Assembly (NCBI RefSeq): GCF_003671765.1
Contig: NZ_QPIB01000008.1
Location: 356,464-420,463 of the forward strand
Direction: 5' to 3'
Source of the DNA: Xenophilus sp. E41
GTDB taxonomy: Bacteria > Pseudomonadota > Gammaproteobacteria > Burkholderiales > Burkholderiaceae_C
DNA length: 64,000 bases
Shown: piece by piece, positions 34,048 to 42,849 of the stretch
How positions within the stretch are numbered: the first letter of the stretch is position 1
How the letters are laid out: each line of letters starts with the position of its first letter
Notes under the pieces: model-generated
Database searches by the model: none
Seen by the model: the letters and a program-made list of their open reading frames with translations, nothing else
What the model was told of the DNA's origin: nothing
Position numbers and translations under genes: made by a program

Positions 34048-34449
34048 TCAGGCACGCCCCGGCCGCACGGCCACGGCCTCGATCTCCACCTTCACGGGTG
34101 CGATCAAGCCGGCGATCACGGTCGAGCGCGCCGGCGCGGCGTCGGCGCCGAAGCGTTCCGCGTAGGCCGCATTGAAGGCCGGGTACTCGGCCGCATCGGT
34201 GAGCCACACCGTGGTCTTCACCACGTCGGCCAGCGTGCACCCCGCCTCTGCCAGGGTGGCGGCGATGCCGTCCAGCACGGCATGCGTCTGGCCGGCGATG
34301 TCGGGTGCGCTCGGCGCGCCGGCGCGCATGGGCACCTGGCCGGAGACGAACACCAGCCGCTCCCACGCCACCGCGGCCGAGATGGGCTGGCGCTGCCCCG
34401 CCCGAACCACCGGGCCGATCCGCTCCAGGTCCGTTCGATGCTGCGCCAT
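34048..34449 (-). CDS. RidA-family imine/enamine deaminase
   Basis: A 133-residue YjgF/YER057c/UK114-family protein. LVFVSGQVP, the active-site Arg in PARSTVIAG and KVEIEAVAV are conserved. RidA proteins hydrolyse reactive imines released by flavoenzymes acting on amino acids. It overlaps the Bug stop (TGATG) and belongs to the operon that begins with a D-amino-acid dehydrogenase, the kind of enzyme that makes such imines. Confidence 0.92.
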   Translation of the reverse strand: MAQHRTDLERIGPVVRAGQRQPISAAVAWERLVFVSGQVPMRAGAPSAPDIAGQTHAVLDGIAATLAEAGCTLADVVKTTVWLTDAAEYPAFNAAYAERFGADAAPARSTVIAGLIAPVKVEIEAVAVRPGRA

Positions 34450-35450
34450 CAGTCCGCCTTGGCGCCGGACACCTTGACGATGGCCGACCACTTCTTCACC
34501 TCGGCCTCGAGGAAGGTCCTGAACGCCGCCGGGGTCGTGCCTTCGACCAGGAAGCCGCGCGCGGCGAAATAGTCGCGCACGTCGGGCGTCCGCACCGCCT
34601 TGTTCACATCGGCGCTCAGGCGTTCGACCAGCTCCGGCGGCGTGCCGGCCGGCGCGAACACGCCTTGCCACGACAGCGCCTCGAAGCCTGGGTAGCCGCT
34701 CTCCGCCACCGTGGGCACGTTGGGCAACTGCGGATGGCGCTGCTTCGACGTGACGGCCAGCGGGCGCAGCTTGCCGGCCTCCAGCTGCGGCATCACGACC
34801 AGCAGGTCGCCGAAGGTGGCGTCGATCTGTCCGCCCATCAGGTCGGTCAGCATGCCGGCGCTGCCGCGGTAGGGGATGTGCACCATCGAGGTCTTGGTGG
34901 CCTGCTTGAACATCTCGCCGGTCAGGTGCATCGAGGTCCCGTTGCCGGCCGACCCATAGCTGATCGATCCGGGCCTGGCCTTGGCAAGCGCGACGAACTC
35001 GGCCAGCGTGTTGGCCTTGACGGCCGGGTTGACCGTCACCACCAGCGGCGAGCTCACGACCATGGACACCGGCGCGAAGTCCTTCAGCACGTCGTAGGGC
35101 AGGCGCGGATACAGCGCCTGGGCGATCGCATTGCTGCCGGTCACGCCCATCAGCAAGGTGGTGCCGTCGGGTGCCGACTTGGCCACGTAGTCGGCACCCA
35201 CCGTGCCGCCGGCGCCGGCCCGGTTCTCGACGATCACCGTCTGGCCCCACGCGGCCGACAGCTTCTCGCCGACCCGGCGCGCCAGCAGGTCGGTGCTGCC
35301 GCCCGGGGGAAACGGAACCACGATGCGAACGGTCTTCGCTGCGCCCTGGGCATGGGCCGCCAGGGGCGCGAGCCACGACGCGGCCAGCAGGGACGAGGCG
35401 CCGATCGCCACGCGGCGGATCGATTGACGACGGGACAGGGAAGTTTTCAT
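34449..35450 (-). CDS. Bug/TctC-family solute-binding protein
   Basis: A 333-residue receptor with a long signal peptide (MKTSLSRRQSIRRVAIGASS, cleavage near AAHAQ) and the Bug motif RIVVPFPPGGSTDLLARRVG. It is encoded between the HyuA-HyuB-like gene and ridA in the same direction, suggesting that it binds the cyclic or amino-acid substrate of this operon. No membrane subunits are nearby. Confidence 0.93.
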   Translation of the reverse strand: MKTSLSRRQSIRRVAIGASSLLAASWLAPLAAHAQGAAKTVRIVVPFPPGGSTDLLARRVGEKLSAAWGQTVIVENRAGAGGTVGADYVAKSAPDGTTLLMGVTGSNAIAQALYPRLPYDVLKDFAPVSMVVSSPLVVTVNPAVKANTLAEFVALAKARPGSISYGSAGNGTSMHLTGEMFKQATKTSMVHIPYRGSAGMLTDLMGGQIDATFGDLLVVMPQLEAGKLRPLAVTSKQRHPQLPNVPTVAESGYPGFEALSWQGVFAPAGTPPELVERLSADVNKAVRTPDVRDYFAARGFLVEGTTPAAFRTFLEAEVKKWSAIVKVSGAKAD

Positions 35451-35538
35451 GGGGCGGTCGCGAATGGAGGGAGGTGGGAAACGGAGCCGACGCGCACGAG
35501 GCGTGCCTGTCGGGGCGTGGTGCGTGCGCTGCGCGGCG

Positions 35539-37551
35539 TCATGCGGCTGTCTCCAGGTCGGCGGGCTGTCCCCAGCCGCCGCCCCCCGCGGTTTCGATGA
35601 TGAGTCGGTCGCCGGCCTGCCATTGCGCGCGGGCCTTGGCCGGCAGGATGTCGACGCGGCCGTCGGCGCGCTCGATGCGCGCGGCGGCACATGCGCCCGG
35701 GCTTCCGCCGGCGGCGCCCTGCGGTGCCGTCTCGTGGCGCTCGCCCCGATAGGAAATGGTGCCGCTGCCGTGCAGCAGCCGGTAGACGCGCACCAAGCCG
35801 TCGCCGCCGCGGTGGCGGCCCGCGCCACCCGAGCCCGTGCGCAGGGCCACGCGCTCCACGCGCAGCGGCGCCTGGGCTTCGATCGCCTCCGCCGGCGTGC
35901 TGCGTGCGTTGCCCACGTCGGTGGACACGCCGGAGCCGCCCGGCGCCCACGGCGCGCCGCCGGCGGCCGACGCAATGATCTCGGTCAGCAGCCAGGGCGT
36001 GCCGTCGGCGCGCGCGCCGCCCAAAGAGAGCACCACCACTTCACCCGCATTCGGCGCCGGCATCTGCCCCGGCAGAGCGCGCGACCATGCGCCCAGCAGC
36101 GCATTGGCCAGCAGCTTCACGAGGTTGGTGCGGGCATTGACCGCCGCCGGGAACGCCGGGTCCACGATGCTGCCGGGCCGCGTGACCACCGTCAGAGGCG
36201 CCAGGCTGCCGTCGTTGCAGGCCGCCTGCGGTGCCAGCATGCGGGCGAAGTACGCCACCGCCGCCTGCACCGCGCCGCGCGACGCGTTGACGGGGCCGGT
36301 GGTCTGGTCGGCGCAAGCCCTCAGGTCGAGCTCGGCGCCGCTGCCGCGTTTGCGGATGCAGACCGACACCCGTACCGGGTCCGGATGAATGCCGTCGCCG
36401 TTCAGTGCATCGTCGAAGACGTAGTCGCCATCGGGGGCGGCCGCCAGGGCGGCGCGAGCCGCCGTTTCGGAGGCGGCCAGCGCAGCGGCGCAGCGCTCGG
36501 CCATGCCCGGTGTGGCCCGCCACACCCCGGCCAGTTCGGAGGCACCCTGCGCCAGGCACTGCCATTGCGCGCCCAGGTCGCCTTGCAGGTTGTCGGGCAT
36601 GCGGCTGTTGGCGCGCAGCAGGCGCAACAGCGCCGCGTCGACCTGGTCGGCGTGGTACAGCTGCGTCGGCGGCAGGCGCAGGCCTTCCTGCTGGATGGAG
36701 GTGGCGTGCGTGGGCACCGACCCCGGCGCGATGCCGCCGACGTCCTGGTGGTGCAGCACGCAGGCCACCAGCGCGACCACCTGGGCGTCCACGCACACCG
36801 GGCGCAGCACCGTGATGTCGGGCAGGTGCGTGCCGCCGTGCCAGGGGTCGTTGAGCACGTACCCGTCGCCCTCCTTCATCGCGGCCGCCGGATACAGCGC
36901 CAGCACCCCGGCCACGGCCGGCGACAGGCTGCCCAGCAGCAGCGGCAGCGTGCGCGCCTGGGCCACCAAGCGTCCGTCGGGAAGGAAGACCGCGGCCGCG
37001 CAGTCCATGGCTTCGCGCACCACGCTGGAGACGGCCTCGGCCACCAGGCGCTGCTGCATCCGGTCGCACAGCCGCTCCAGTTCGTACGGCAGCGGGTCGG
37101 CGTCGTTTGCTTCGCGCGTCGCCTCGTCCACCGGCGGGGCCCGCAGTCCGAGCGCCTGCACCGTGGCCAGCGTGCGCTCGTACTCGCCGTCCTGCGGCAG
37201 CACCTCGTGCGAGCAAAGCACACGCAGGTCCGGCCAGCGCTGGCGGATGGCCTGGGCCAGCGCGCGCTCGTGCGCCGGGTTGCGCTGCGCGAACAGGAGC
37301 GCGATGGCGACGCCCTGCGGCAGCCGCGGCAGGGCCGCCAGTGCCCGCAGCACCTCCGGGGCGTCGACCGGCTCGACTTCCACGCCCGCGGCGTCGATGC
37401 GTCCGCCGGTCTCGATGCGCCACTGCGCCGGCAGCAACGCCAGCCAGGGCGAGGCCGGCACGTGCAGCGCGTAGGGGTCGGCACGGTTCTGCCGCGCCAG
37501 CGTCAGCACATCCGCGAAGCCGCGGGTGCAGATCAGCGCGATGTCGCTCAT
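35539..37551 (-). CDS. Hydantoinase B with a truncated HyuA fragment at its N-terminus
   Basis: A 670-residue protein. Residues about 150-660 are a HyuB/oxoprolinase-B domain (LVAQARTLPLLLGSLSPAV, NDPWHGGTHLPDI, GRHRGGDGLVR). Residues 1-140 match only a middle slice of HyuA (TRGFADVL, LCSHEVLPQDGEYERT); the HyuA ATP-binding start (DxGGTFTD-like) and its whole C-terminal half are absent. It may derive from a fused HyuA-HyuB by internal loss. No separate hyuA is nearby, so ATP-dependent ring opening would need a partner elsewhere. It lies 58 bases behind the dehydrogenase gene. Confidence 0.85.
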   Translation of the reverse strand: MSDIALICTRGFADVLTLARQNRADPYALHVPASPWLALLPAQWRIETGGRIDAAGVEVEPVDAPEVLRALAALPRLPQGVAIALLFAQRNPAHERALAQAIRQRWPDLRVLCSHEVLPQDGEYERTLATVQALGLRAPPVDEATREANDADPLPYELERLCDRMQQRLVAEAVSSVVREAMDCAAAVFLPDGRLVAQARTLPLLLGSLSPAVAGVLALYPAAAMKEGDGYVLNDPWHGGTHLPDITVLRPVCVDAQVVALVACVLHHQDVGGIAPGSVPTHATSIQQEGLRLPPTQLYHADQVDAALLRLLRANSRMPDNLQGDLGAQWQCLAQGASELAGVWRATPGMAERCAAALAASETAARAALAAAPDGDYVFDDALNGDGIHPDPVRVSVCIRKRGSGAELDLRACADQTTGPVNASRGAVQAAVAYFARMLAPQAACNDGSLAPLTVVTRPGSIVDPAFPAAVNARTNLVKLLANALLGAWSRALPGQMPAPNAGEVVVLSLGGARADGTPWLLTEIIASAAGGAPWAPGGSGVSTDVGNARSTPAEAIEAQAPLRVERVALRTGSGGAGRHRGGDGLVRVYRLLHGSGTISYRGERHETAPQGAAGGSPGACAAARIERADGRVDILPAKARAQWQAGDRLIIETAGGGGWGQPADLETAA

Positions 37552-37609
37552 GGGCACCGGCCCGCTGGCGCGGGCCGCATCTCGGTGACGGGGATGATCA
37601 GACAGCGCA

Positions 37610-38854
37610 TCAGAAGCGCGCCGGACTGAAGGGCCCGAGGTCGACCTGCGTGGTGCGCCCGGCCACCAGGTGCGCCACTTCGCGCCCCGTGCTCGCGCCC
37701 ATGCACATGCCCATGTGCCCGTGCCCGAAGGCGAGCCAGGCGTTGTCGGTAGCGCCCGCACGGCCGATGACCGGCAGGCTGTCGGGCAGGCAGGGCCGGT
37801 GGCCCATCCACTGCGTCGTGTCGCTCGTGTCCAGGTGCGGGAAGAGCTGCTGGCCCAGGCGCAGCAGGGCCTGCGCGCGTTCGTAGCGCGGCGGCGCCTT
37901 CAGCCCGGCGAACTCCACCGTCCCGGCCAGCCGCAGGCCCATCGCCATGGGGTTGACCATCAGGTTGTTCTCCACCGCCATCACCGTGTGGCGCAGCTTG
38001 AGGTTGGAGCTGCGCACCGTGACGTGGTAGCCGCGCTGCGTTTCCAGCGGCACGCGCGAACCCAGTTGCGCCGCGAGCCTGGCAGACCACGCCCCGGCCG
38101 CGACCACCACACCGTCCACCGGCGTGCGCTGCCCGTCGGCCGTGCGCACGGCCGTGACCTGCCGCGCGCCGCGGCCTTCGCGCTCGAAGCCGGTGACGGC
38201 CTGCCGCACGGAGGCTGCGCCTTGCGCCACGCAATGCGCATGGAGCACCTTGACCAGCGCCGACGGGTCGAGCGTGGAGCCGTTCTCGGGCGCGCGGATG
38301 CCGAAGCGAAAGCGTCCCTTCAGGTCGGGCTCCAGCGCCTCGAGTTCGTCCTGGCCCACGTCCACCATCTCGACGCCCAGCGACCGGCGCAGGTTCATGC
38401 CCCAGCTCCATTGGGCCGCTTTCTCGCGGGAGGAATACACGTACAGGCAACCCGAGCGGCGCACCAGGTGCTGCGCCCCCGCCTGCTCGAGCAAGGGCTC
38501 GTAGCACTCGAAGATGGGTTCCAGCAGGCTGCGCAGCGCCGTCGCGATGCGGGTGACCTCCTCGCGCGTGGAGTGGCGCAGCATGCGCACCAGCCACGGC
38601 AGCACGGCGGGCGCATAGCGCCAGCGCACCGTGAGCGGTCCCAGCGGGTCGAGCAGCCACTGCGGCACCCGCTTGACCATGCCCGGCATGCCCACCGGCA
38701 GGCAGGCGCTGGGCGACAGGGACCCCGCATTGCCGAACGAACAGGCCTCGCCCGGCGGCAGTGGATCGAAGAAGCTGACCTGCTGACCGTCGCGCTGCAA
38801 CCATGCTGCGGTGCAGGTGCCGACGATGCCGGTCCCGATGACGGCGACATGCAT
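37610..38854 (-). CDS. FAD-dependent D-amino-acid dehydrogenase (DadA-like)
   Basis: A 414-residue DAO-family flavoenzyme. An N-terminal GTGIVG (7-12) binds FAD; GEACSFGNAGSLSPSACLPVG near residue 35 is the DadA-type substrate-side segment, and GHGHMGMCMGASTG near the end completes the FAD site. It would oxidise a D-amino acid to an imine/keto acid, passing electrons to the membrane. It is the first gene of the minus-strand operon ending in ridA, divergent from a LysR gene across a dyad. Confidence 0.92.
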   Translation of the reverse strand: MHVAVIGTGIVGTCTAAWLQRDGQQVSFFDPLPPGEACSFGNAGSLSPSACLPVGMPGMVKRVPQWLLDPLGPLTVRWRYAPAVLPWLVRMLRHSTREEVTRIATALRSLLEPIFECYEPLLEQAGAQHLVRRSGCLYVYSSREKAAQWSWGMNLRRSLGVEMVDVGQDELEALEPDLKGRFRFGIRAPENGSTLDPSALVKVLHAHCVAQGAASVRQAVTGFEREGRGARQVTAVRTADGQRTPVDGVVVAAGAWSARLAAQLGSRVPLETQRGYHVTVRSSNLKLRHTVMAVENNLMVNPMAMGLRLAGTVEFAGLKAPPRYERAQALLRLGQQLFPHLDTSDTTQWMGHRPCLPDSLPVIGRAGATDNAWLAFGHGHMGMCMGASTGREVAHLVAGRTTQVDLGPFSPARF

Positions 38855-38882
38855 AGGAAGCGCATTGTGGGCACGCCATGTC

Positions 38883-38912
38883 CATCAATCCAACGAATTC
38901 ATTTGATTGATG
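38883..38912. promoter_or_regulatory. Candidate LysR operator between dadA-like and lysR genes
   Basis: CATCAATC (38883-38890) and GATTGATG (38905-38912) form a perfect 8-bp inverted repeat around 14 bases in the 108-base divergent promoter region. LysR proteins typically bind dyads of this type with a T-N11-A core. Confidence 0.55.
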
Positions 38913-38962
38913 CATGAGGATTTTTGATTTTTGCTGCCGGCCGGCGCCACAATGGTGCAGAC

Positions 38963-39856
38963 ATGAACCTCACCCTCCGCCAGATGCGTGCGTTCTCCGT
39001 GGTGGCACGCACCGCGAGCTTCACGCTGGCCGCCAGGCAGCTGAACCTCACCCAGTCGGCCGTCAGCATGCTGGTGCAGCAACTGGAAGAGGAGCTCGGC
39101 CTGAAGCTGTTCGACCGCTCGCGCCATGCCGTCACCCTCACCGAAGGCGGGCAGCAGCTGCTGCCGCTGGCGCGCCGCATGCTGGACGACCTGCGCCAGA
39201 TCGAGGAAGGCGCCACCGACCTTCGCCTGCTCAGGAGCGGCGTGCTGCGCGTGGTGGCGCCGCAGTTGATGGCCTGCACCTGGGTGGCCGGCGTGCTGGC
39301 GCGCTTCGAGCAGGCCCACCCCACCGTGGGCCTGCGGATCGTCGACGGCTCGGCCGACGACATCGTGGGCGCCGTGCGCCGCGGCGACGCCGAGCTGGGC
39401 ATCGGCCCCGAGCGGGTGACGGGCGAGGACGTGACGCGCAGCTTCCTCATGCACGTGCCCATGCGCCTGGTGTGCGCCGCCAGCCACCCGCTCGCGGGGC
39501 GGCAGACCGTCTCATGGCGCGATCTGCGCGACCAGCGCTGGGTGGTGTATTCGGGCGACTTCAGCCGCTACGTCGAGCAGCGGCTGCACGAGCACGACGC
39601 ATCGCTGTCGATGCAGACGGCGACCGAGGTGCGCTACCTGACCACCGCGCTGGCCCTGGTCGGCGCCGGGCTGGGCGTGGCGATGGTGCCGGACTACGCG
39701 CGATCCTTCGCAGGCAATTTCGGCATCCGCTTCCTCGCGCTGCGGTCGCCCGCGCTGAACCGGGAGTTCTTCGTGTACCAGCGCCGCAGCCTGGCGCTGT
39801 CGCCGGCCGCGCAGGCCTTCGCGGCCCTGCTGCAGGCGCAGTCGCACCGGCACTGA
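38963..39856 (+). CDS. LysR-family transcriptional regulator
   Basis: A 297-residue regulator with the winged helix at 1-60 (MNLTLRQMRAFSVVART, LTQSAVSMLVQQLEEELGLKLFDR) and an inducer domain after residue 90. The start is ATG 38963; 13 further codons are open upstream. It is divergent from the D-amino-acid dehydrogenase operon, the usual LysR arrangement. Its 3' end faces the tautomerase gene across a 21-base gap. Confidence 0.93.
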   Translation: MNLTLRQMRAFSVVARTASFTLAARQLNLTQSAVSMLVQQLEEELGLKLFDRSRHAVTLTEGGQQLLPLARRMLDDLRQIEEGATDLRLLRSGVLRVVAPQLMACTWVAGVLARFEQAHPTVGLRIVDGSADDIVGAVRRGDAELGIGPERVTGEDVTRSFLMHVPMRLVCAASHPLAGRQTVSWRDLRDQRWVVYSGDFSRYVEQRLHEHDASLSMQTATEVRYLTTALALVGAGLGVAMVPDYARSFAGNFGIRFLALRSPALNREFFVYQRRSLALSPAAQAFAALLQAQSHRH

Positions 39857-39877
39857 GCGGGCCTGGCGAGGAGCGCC

Positions 39878-40243
39878 TCAGGCCAGGCGTGTCTTGCGGT
39901 AGCTGCCCGGGTCCATGTCGACGACCTCGACGCTCAGGTGGGCCTGCAGGCCCGGAGGCAGACTCGGCAGGTGCTCGAGCATGCCCTCGGTGACCCGATC
40001 GCTGAAATCCTTCTTGGCCTGCTCATCGCGGCCGGCCAGGATGCGCACGGTGACGTGGATGAATGCCCGCGCGGACTCGGCCAGCCCGACGCGAAAGGCC
40101 TCGACGCAGATCACCCGTGCCTTCAGGTCCGCCTCGTCGGCGACCTCCTCGCTGTCGGCCAGCCGCCGCGTCACGGCCGCCAGCATCGCGTCCAGTGGCA
40201 GGCCTTTTAGGTTGGGGGTGTATTCGATGACGATATGGGGCAT
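39878..40243 (-). CDS. 5-Carboxymethyl-2-hydroxymuconate isomerase-like tautomerase
   Basis: A 121-residue tautomerase-superfamily protein. It starts MPHIVIEYTPNL, and Pro2 (Pro1 of the mature protein) is the catalytic base of the family. Two half-domains are visible (IEYTP.. and FIHVTVRIL..). In homoprotocatechuate degradation such enzymes ketonise a dienol; here there are no neighbouring meta-cleavage genes, so the substrate is unknown. It is the last gene of the Rieske/GS/Liv operon, 51 bases after the amidohydrolase. Confidence 0.87.
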   Translation of the reverse strand: MPHIVIEYTPNLKGLPLDAMLAAVTRRLADSEEVADEADLKARVICVEAFRVGLAESARAFIHVTVRILAGRDEQAKKDFSDRVTEGMLEHLPSLPPGLQAHLSVEVVDMDPGSYRKTRLA

Positions 40244-40294
40244 GCGTTGACCGAAGGTGGGTCCAGGGGATCGCCGTAGCCAGCGGGATGGCGC

Positions 40295-42046
40295 TCAGGG
40301 CGCTGCGCGGTACACCGAGCGGCCGCCGACGATCGTTTCCAGCGCCACGATGTCCTTGATCTTCTCTTCGGGCACGCCCAGATAGTCCGCCGACAGCACC
40401 ACCATGTCGGCCAGCTTCCCGGCCTCGATGGAGCCCTTGCGCTTTTCCTCGAAGGTCAGGTAGGGGCCCGCGTTCGTGTACAGCCGGAGTGCCTCTTCGC
40501 GGGAGATCTTCTGGTCCGCGCCGTACACGACGCCGCGCGGGTCCTTGCGCGTCACCATGAGGTACATGCCGATGAAAGGGTTGAGCAGGTTGACTTCGTT
40601 GTCGGTGCCGGCGGACGTGCGCTCCATGCCCAGCACGTCGATCAGGCGCCGCGTGGGAACCGCCCGGTTGGCGAGCAGCGGCCCCATGTAGCGCTCGACG
40701 GTTGCCGCCTTGTCCCACAGGAAGGCGTTCTGGGCGTCGATGCGCACGTCGAGGCCGCGTGCGGTCTCGATCTGGTCGGCCGCGACCAGGCTGCCGTGCA
40801 CGACGCTGAAGCGCCGGCCCGCGATGGAGCTGTCCGCATTGGCGGCGGCGTAGGCCTTCAGCGTGAGGTCCACGGCCGCGTCGCCCACCGCGTGCGTGTG
40901 GACCCGCCATCCGTTGCGGTTGGCCACCCGAACCATGCGCACGTAGGACTCCGGATCGACGGCGACCATCCCGTGGTTGTTGGGTTCGTTGGCATAGTTG
41001 CCGCGGATGTACGCGGACTTGAGGGTCATGCCGCCATCGGAGACCAGCTTGATGCCGGCCACCCGCGCCCAGTCGTTGCCCTGGCCGTCCTTGAACGGCG
41101 CGGCCTTGAGCCTGGCCTCGAAGTCGGGCGCCGCCGCCGCGGGGAAGAGCCAGAACATGCCGGCCCGCACCGTCGACTGCCCGCGCTCGGCCGCGGCGTA
41201 GTACGCCTTGATCTGCTCCTCGTTGAGGCCGGCGACCACCGTGCTGGTGATGCCCGAGCGGTTGTACACGCGCTGGCCCGCGATGTTCTGCGCCACGCGC
41301 TGCTCGAAGCTGGGTGGCGGAATGATCTTCTCGACCAGCTGCAGCGCGCTCGATTCGACGACGCCGGTCGGCTCGCCGTTCGCGTCGCGATGGATCTTCC
41401 CGCCCACCGGGTCGGGCGTGTCGCGCGTGATGCCCGCGGCGGCGAGGGCCTTGCTGTTGGCCATCGCGAAGTGGCCGACGGTCTGCACGTAGACCGGGTG
41501 GTTCGGCGCCACGGCATCGAGTTCCTGGCGCGTCAGGTAGCGCTGCTCCTTCAACTGCGACGGCGGGTGCCAGCGGCTCGTCTGCACCCACTGGCCCGCG
41601 GGGATGGACTTGGTGCGAATGAAGTCGCCGATGATGGCTTGCGCCTCGGCCACGGTCCGTGCCTTGATCACCTGGGCCGTGGTCTCGACGGTCCCGGCAC
41701 CGTCCATGTGCGTGTGCGCATCCATCAGGCCGGGGACGACCGTGCGTCCCTGCAGATCGACGACCCGGGTCTGGGGGGCGATCAGTTCACGGATGCGCTC
41801 GTCGGTGCCGACCGCCACGAAGGCGCCGTCCTTGATCGCGACGGCCTGTGCGATCGAGAAACTCTTGTCGGCGGTGATGATCCGGCCGTTGACGTAGGCC
41901 ACGTCGGGCTGAGCGGCGGGGCGATGCGCACAGCCCGCCGCCAGCACGGCGGCGGCGATCGCCAGGGAGCTGATTGCAAGCTGGCGAGCACGGGTGCTCG
42001 CGGTGCGGGCCGTGCGATCGGGTGGGGAGGATGCGTGGGTCTTCAT
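40295..42046 (-). CDS. Amidohydrolase-3 family lipoprotein (YtcJ-like)
   Basis: A 583-residue metal-dependent hydrolase. After an unusually long N-region the signal peptide ends in the lipobox LAAGC (Cys39), so it is predicted to be anchored to a membrane as a lipoprotein. The amidohydrolase core shows GLMDAHTHMDG (metal HxH), a second His site in HTHAVGDAAVD, and TSAGTDNEVN (metal Asp). It hydrolyses an amide or cyclic amide. An export-linked amidase in the same operon as a Liv-type importer suggests that the substrate is cleaved before uptake. Confidence 0.88.
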   Translation of the reverse strand: MKTHASSPPDRTARTASTRARQLAISSLAIAAAVLAAGCAHRPAAQPDVAYVNGRIITADKSFSIAQAVAIKDGAFVAVGTDERIRELIAPQTRVVDLQGRTVVPGLMDAHTHMDGAGTVETTAQVIKARTVAEAQAIIGDFIRTKSIPAGQWVQTSRWHPPSQLKEQRYLTRQELDAVAPNHPVYVQTVGHFAMANSKALAAAGITRDTPDPVGGKIHRDANGEPTGVVESSALQLVEKIIPPPSFEQRVAQNIAGQRVYNRSGITSTVVAGLNEEQIKAYYAAAERGQSTVRAGMFWLFPAAAAPDFEARLKAAPFKDGQGNDWARVAGIKLVSDGGMTLKSAYIRGNYANEPNNHGMVAVDPESYVRMVRVANRNGWRVHTHAVGDAAVDLTLKAYAAANADSSIAGRRFSVVHGSLVAADQIETARGLDVRIDAQNAFLWDKAATVERYMGPLLANRAVPTRRLIDVLGMERTSAGTDNEVNLLNPFIGMYLMVTRKDPRGVVYGADQKISREEALRLYTNAGPYLTFEEKRKGSIEAGKLADMVVLSADYLGVPEEKIKDIVALETIVGGRSVYRAAP

Positions 42047-42138
42047 GTCGACTGTCTCCTTGTCGTTTCAGGTAGGGGCTGCCTGAGGAGGTCCGGCGAA
42101 CCGGGACTCTCATGGCGAATGGGGACGCGCGGTGCTGC

Positions 42139-42849
42139 TCAGGCAGGCATGCCCACGCCGAGCAGCCGGTCCAGGCGCTCCGGATCCGCAGCCAGCGCCG
42201 CGCTGGGCCCGGCATGCACCACCGTGCCGCGCTCCAGCACGATCGCCTGATGCGTCATCTCCAGTGCCAGCACCGGGTGCTGCTCGACCACGATGGAGGC
42301 CAGCCCCTCGCTCTCGCAGAGGTGGCGGATGGCCCGGGCAAGCTCCTCCACGATGATGGGCGCCAGGCCCTCCATGGGTTCGTCGAGCAGCAGCAGCGTG
42401 GGGTTGGTCATCAGCGCGCGGCCGATGGCCAGCATCTGCTGTTCACCGCCCGAGAGCTGGTTGCCGTAGTTGGCGCGGCGCTCGCGCAGTCGGGGGAACA
42501 GGCCGTAGACACGGTCGAGGTTCCAGGCCCCCGGCCGGGCGACCACGCCCAGGTTCTCCTCCACGGTCAGCGACGGAAAGACCTCGCGCTCCTGCGGCAC
42601 CCAGCCCAGGCCGGCGCGCACGCGTTGGTGCGCCGGGAGGCGGGTAATGTCCTGCCCACGCCAGCGGATCTCGCCGCCCGTGATGCGGGTGTTGCCCATC
42701 AGCGTCTCGAGCGTGGTGGTCTTGCCCACCCCGTTTCGCCCCAGGACGGCCAGGCTCTGGCCGGCCTGCAGCGCGAAGCCGAGGCGGTGGAGCACGACCG
42801 CATTGCCGTACCCGGCAGTGACGGCGTCGAAGGCCAGCAGTTCAGGCAT
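42139..42849 (-). CDS. livF: Liv-type ABC transporter ATPase (LivF-like)
   Basis: A 236-residue ATPase of the branched-chain/amide importer class. Walker A GRNGVGKTTT, signature LSGGEQQML and Walker B LLLLDEPMEGLAP are intact. It overlaps the livG stop by eight bases. The symbol reflects family; the cargo need not be a branched-chain amino acid, since this group also carries urea, amides and aromatic acids. Confidence 0.92.
   Translation of the reverse strand: MPELLAFDAVTAGYGNAVVLHRLGFALQAGQSLAVLGRNGVGKTTTLETLMGNTRITGGEIRWRGQDITRLPAHQRVRAGLGWVPQEREVFPSLTVEENLGVVARPGAWNLDRVYGLFPRLRERRANYGNQLSGGEQQMLAIGRALMTNPTLLLLDEPMEGLAPIIVEELARAIRHLCESEGLASIVVEQHPVLALEMTHQAIVLERGTVVHAGPSAALAADPERLDRLLGVGMPA

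Noticed and set aside
35539-37761. Frameshift or sequencing error explaining the missing HyuA parts
   Set aside because: The bases immediately upstream belong to the intact dehydrogenase gene, and the HyuA-HyuB junction is in frame, so a single indel cannot restore a full HyuA.
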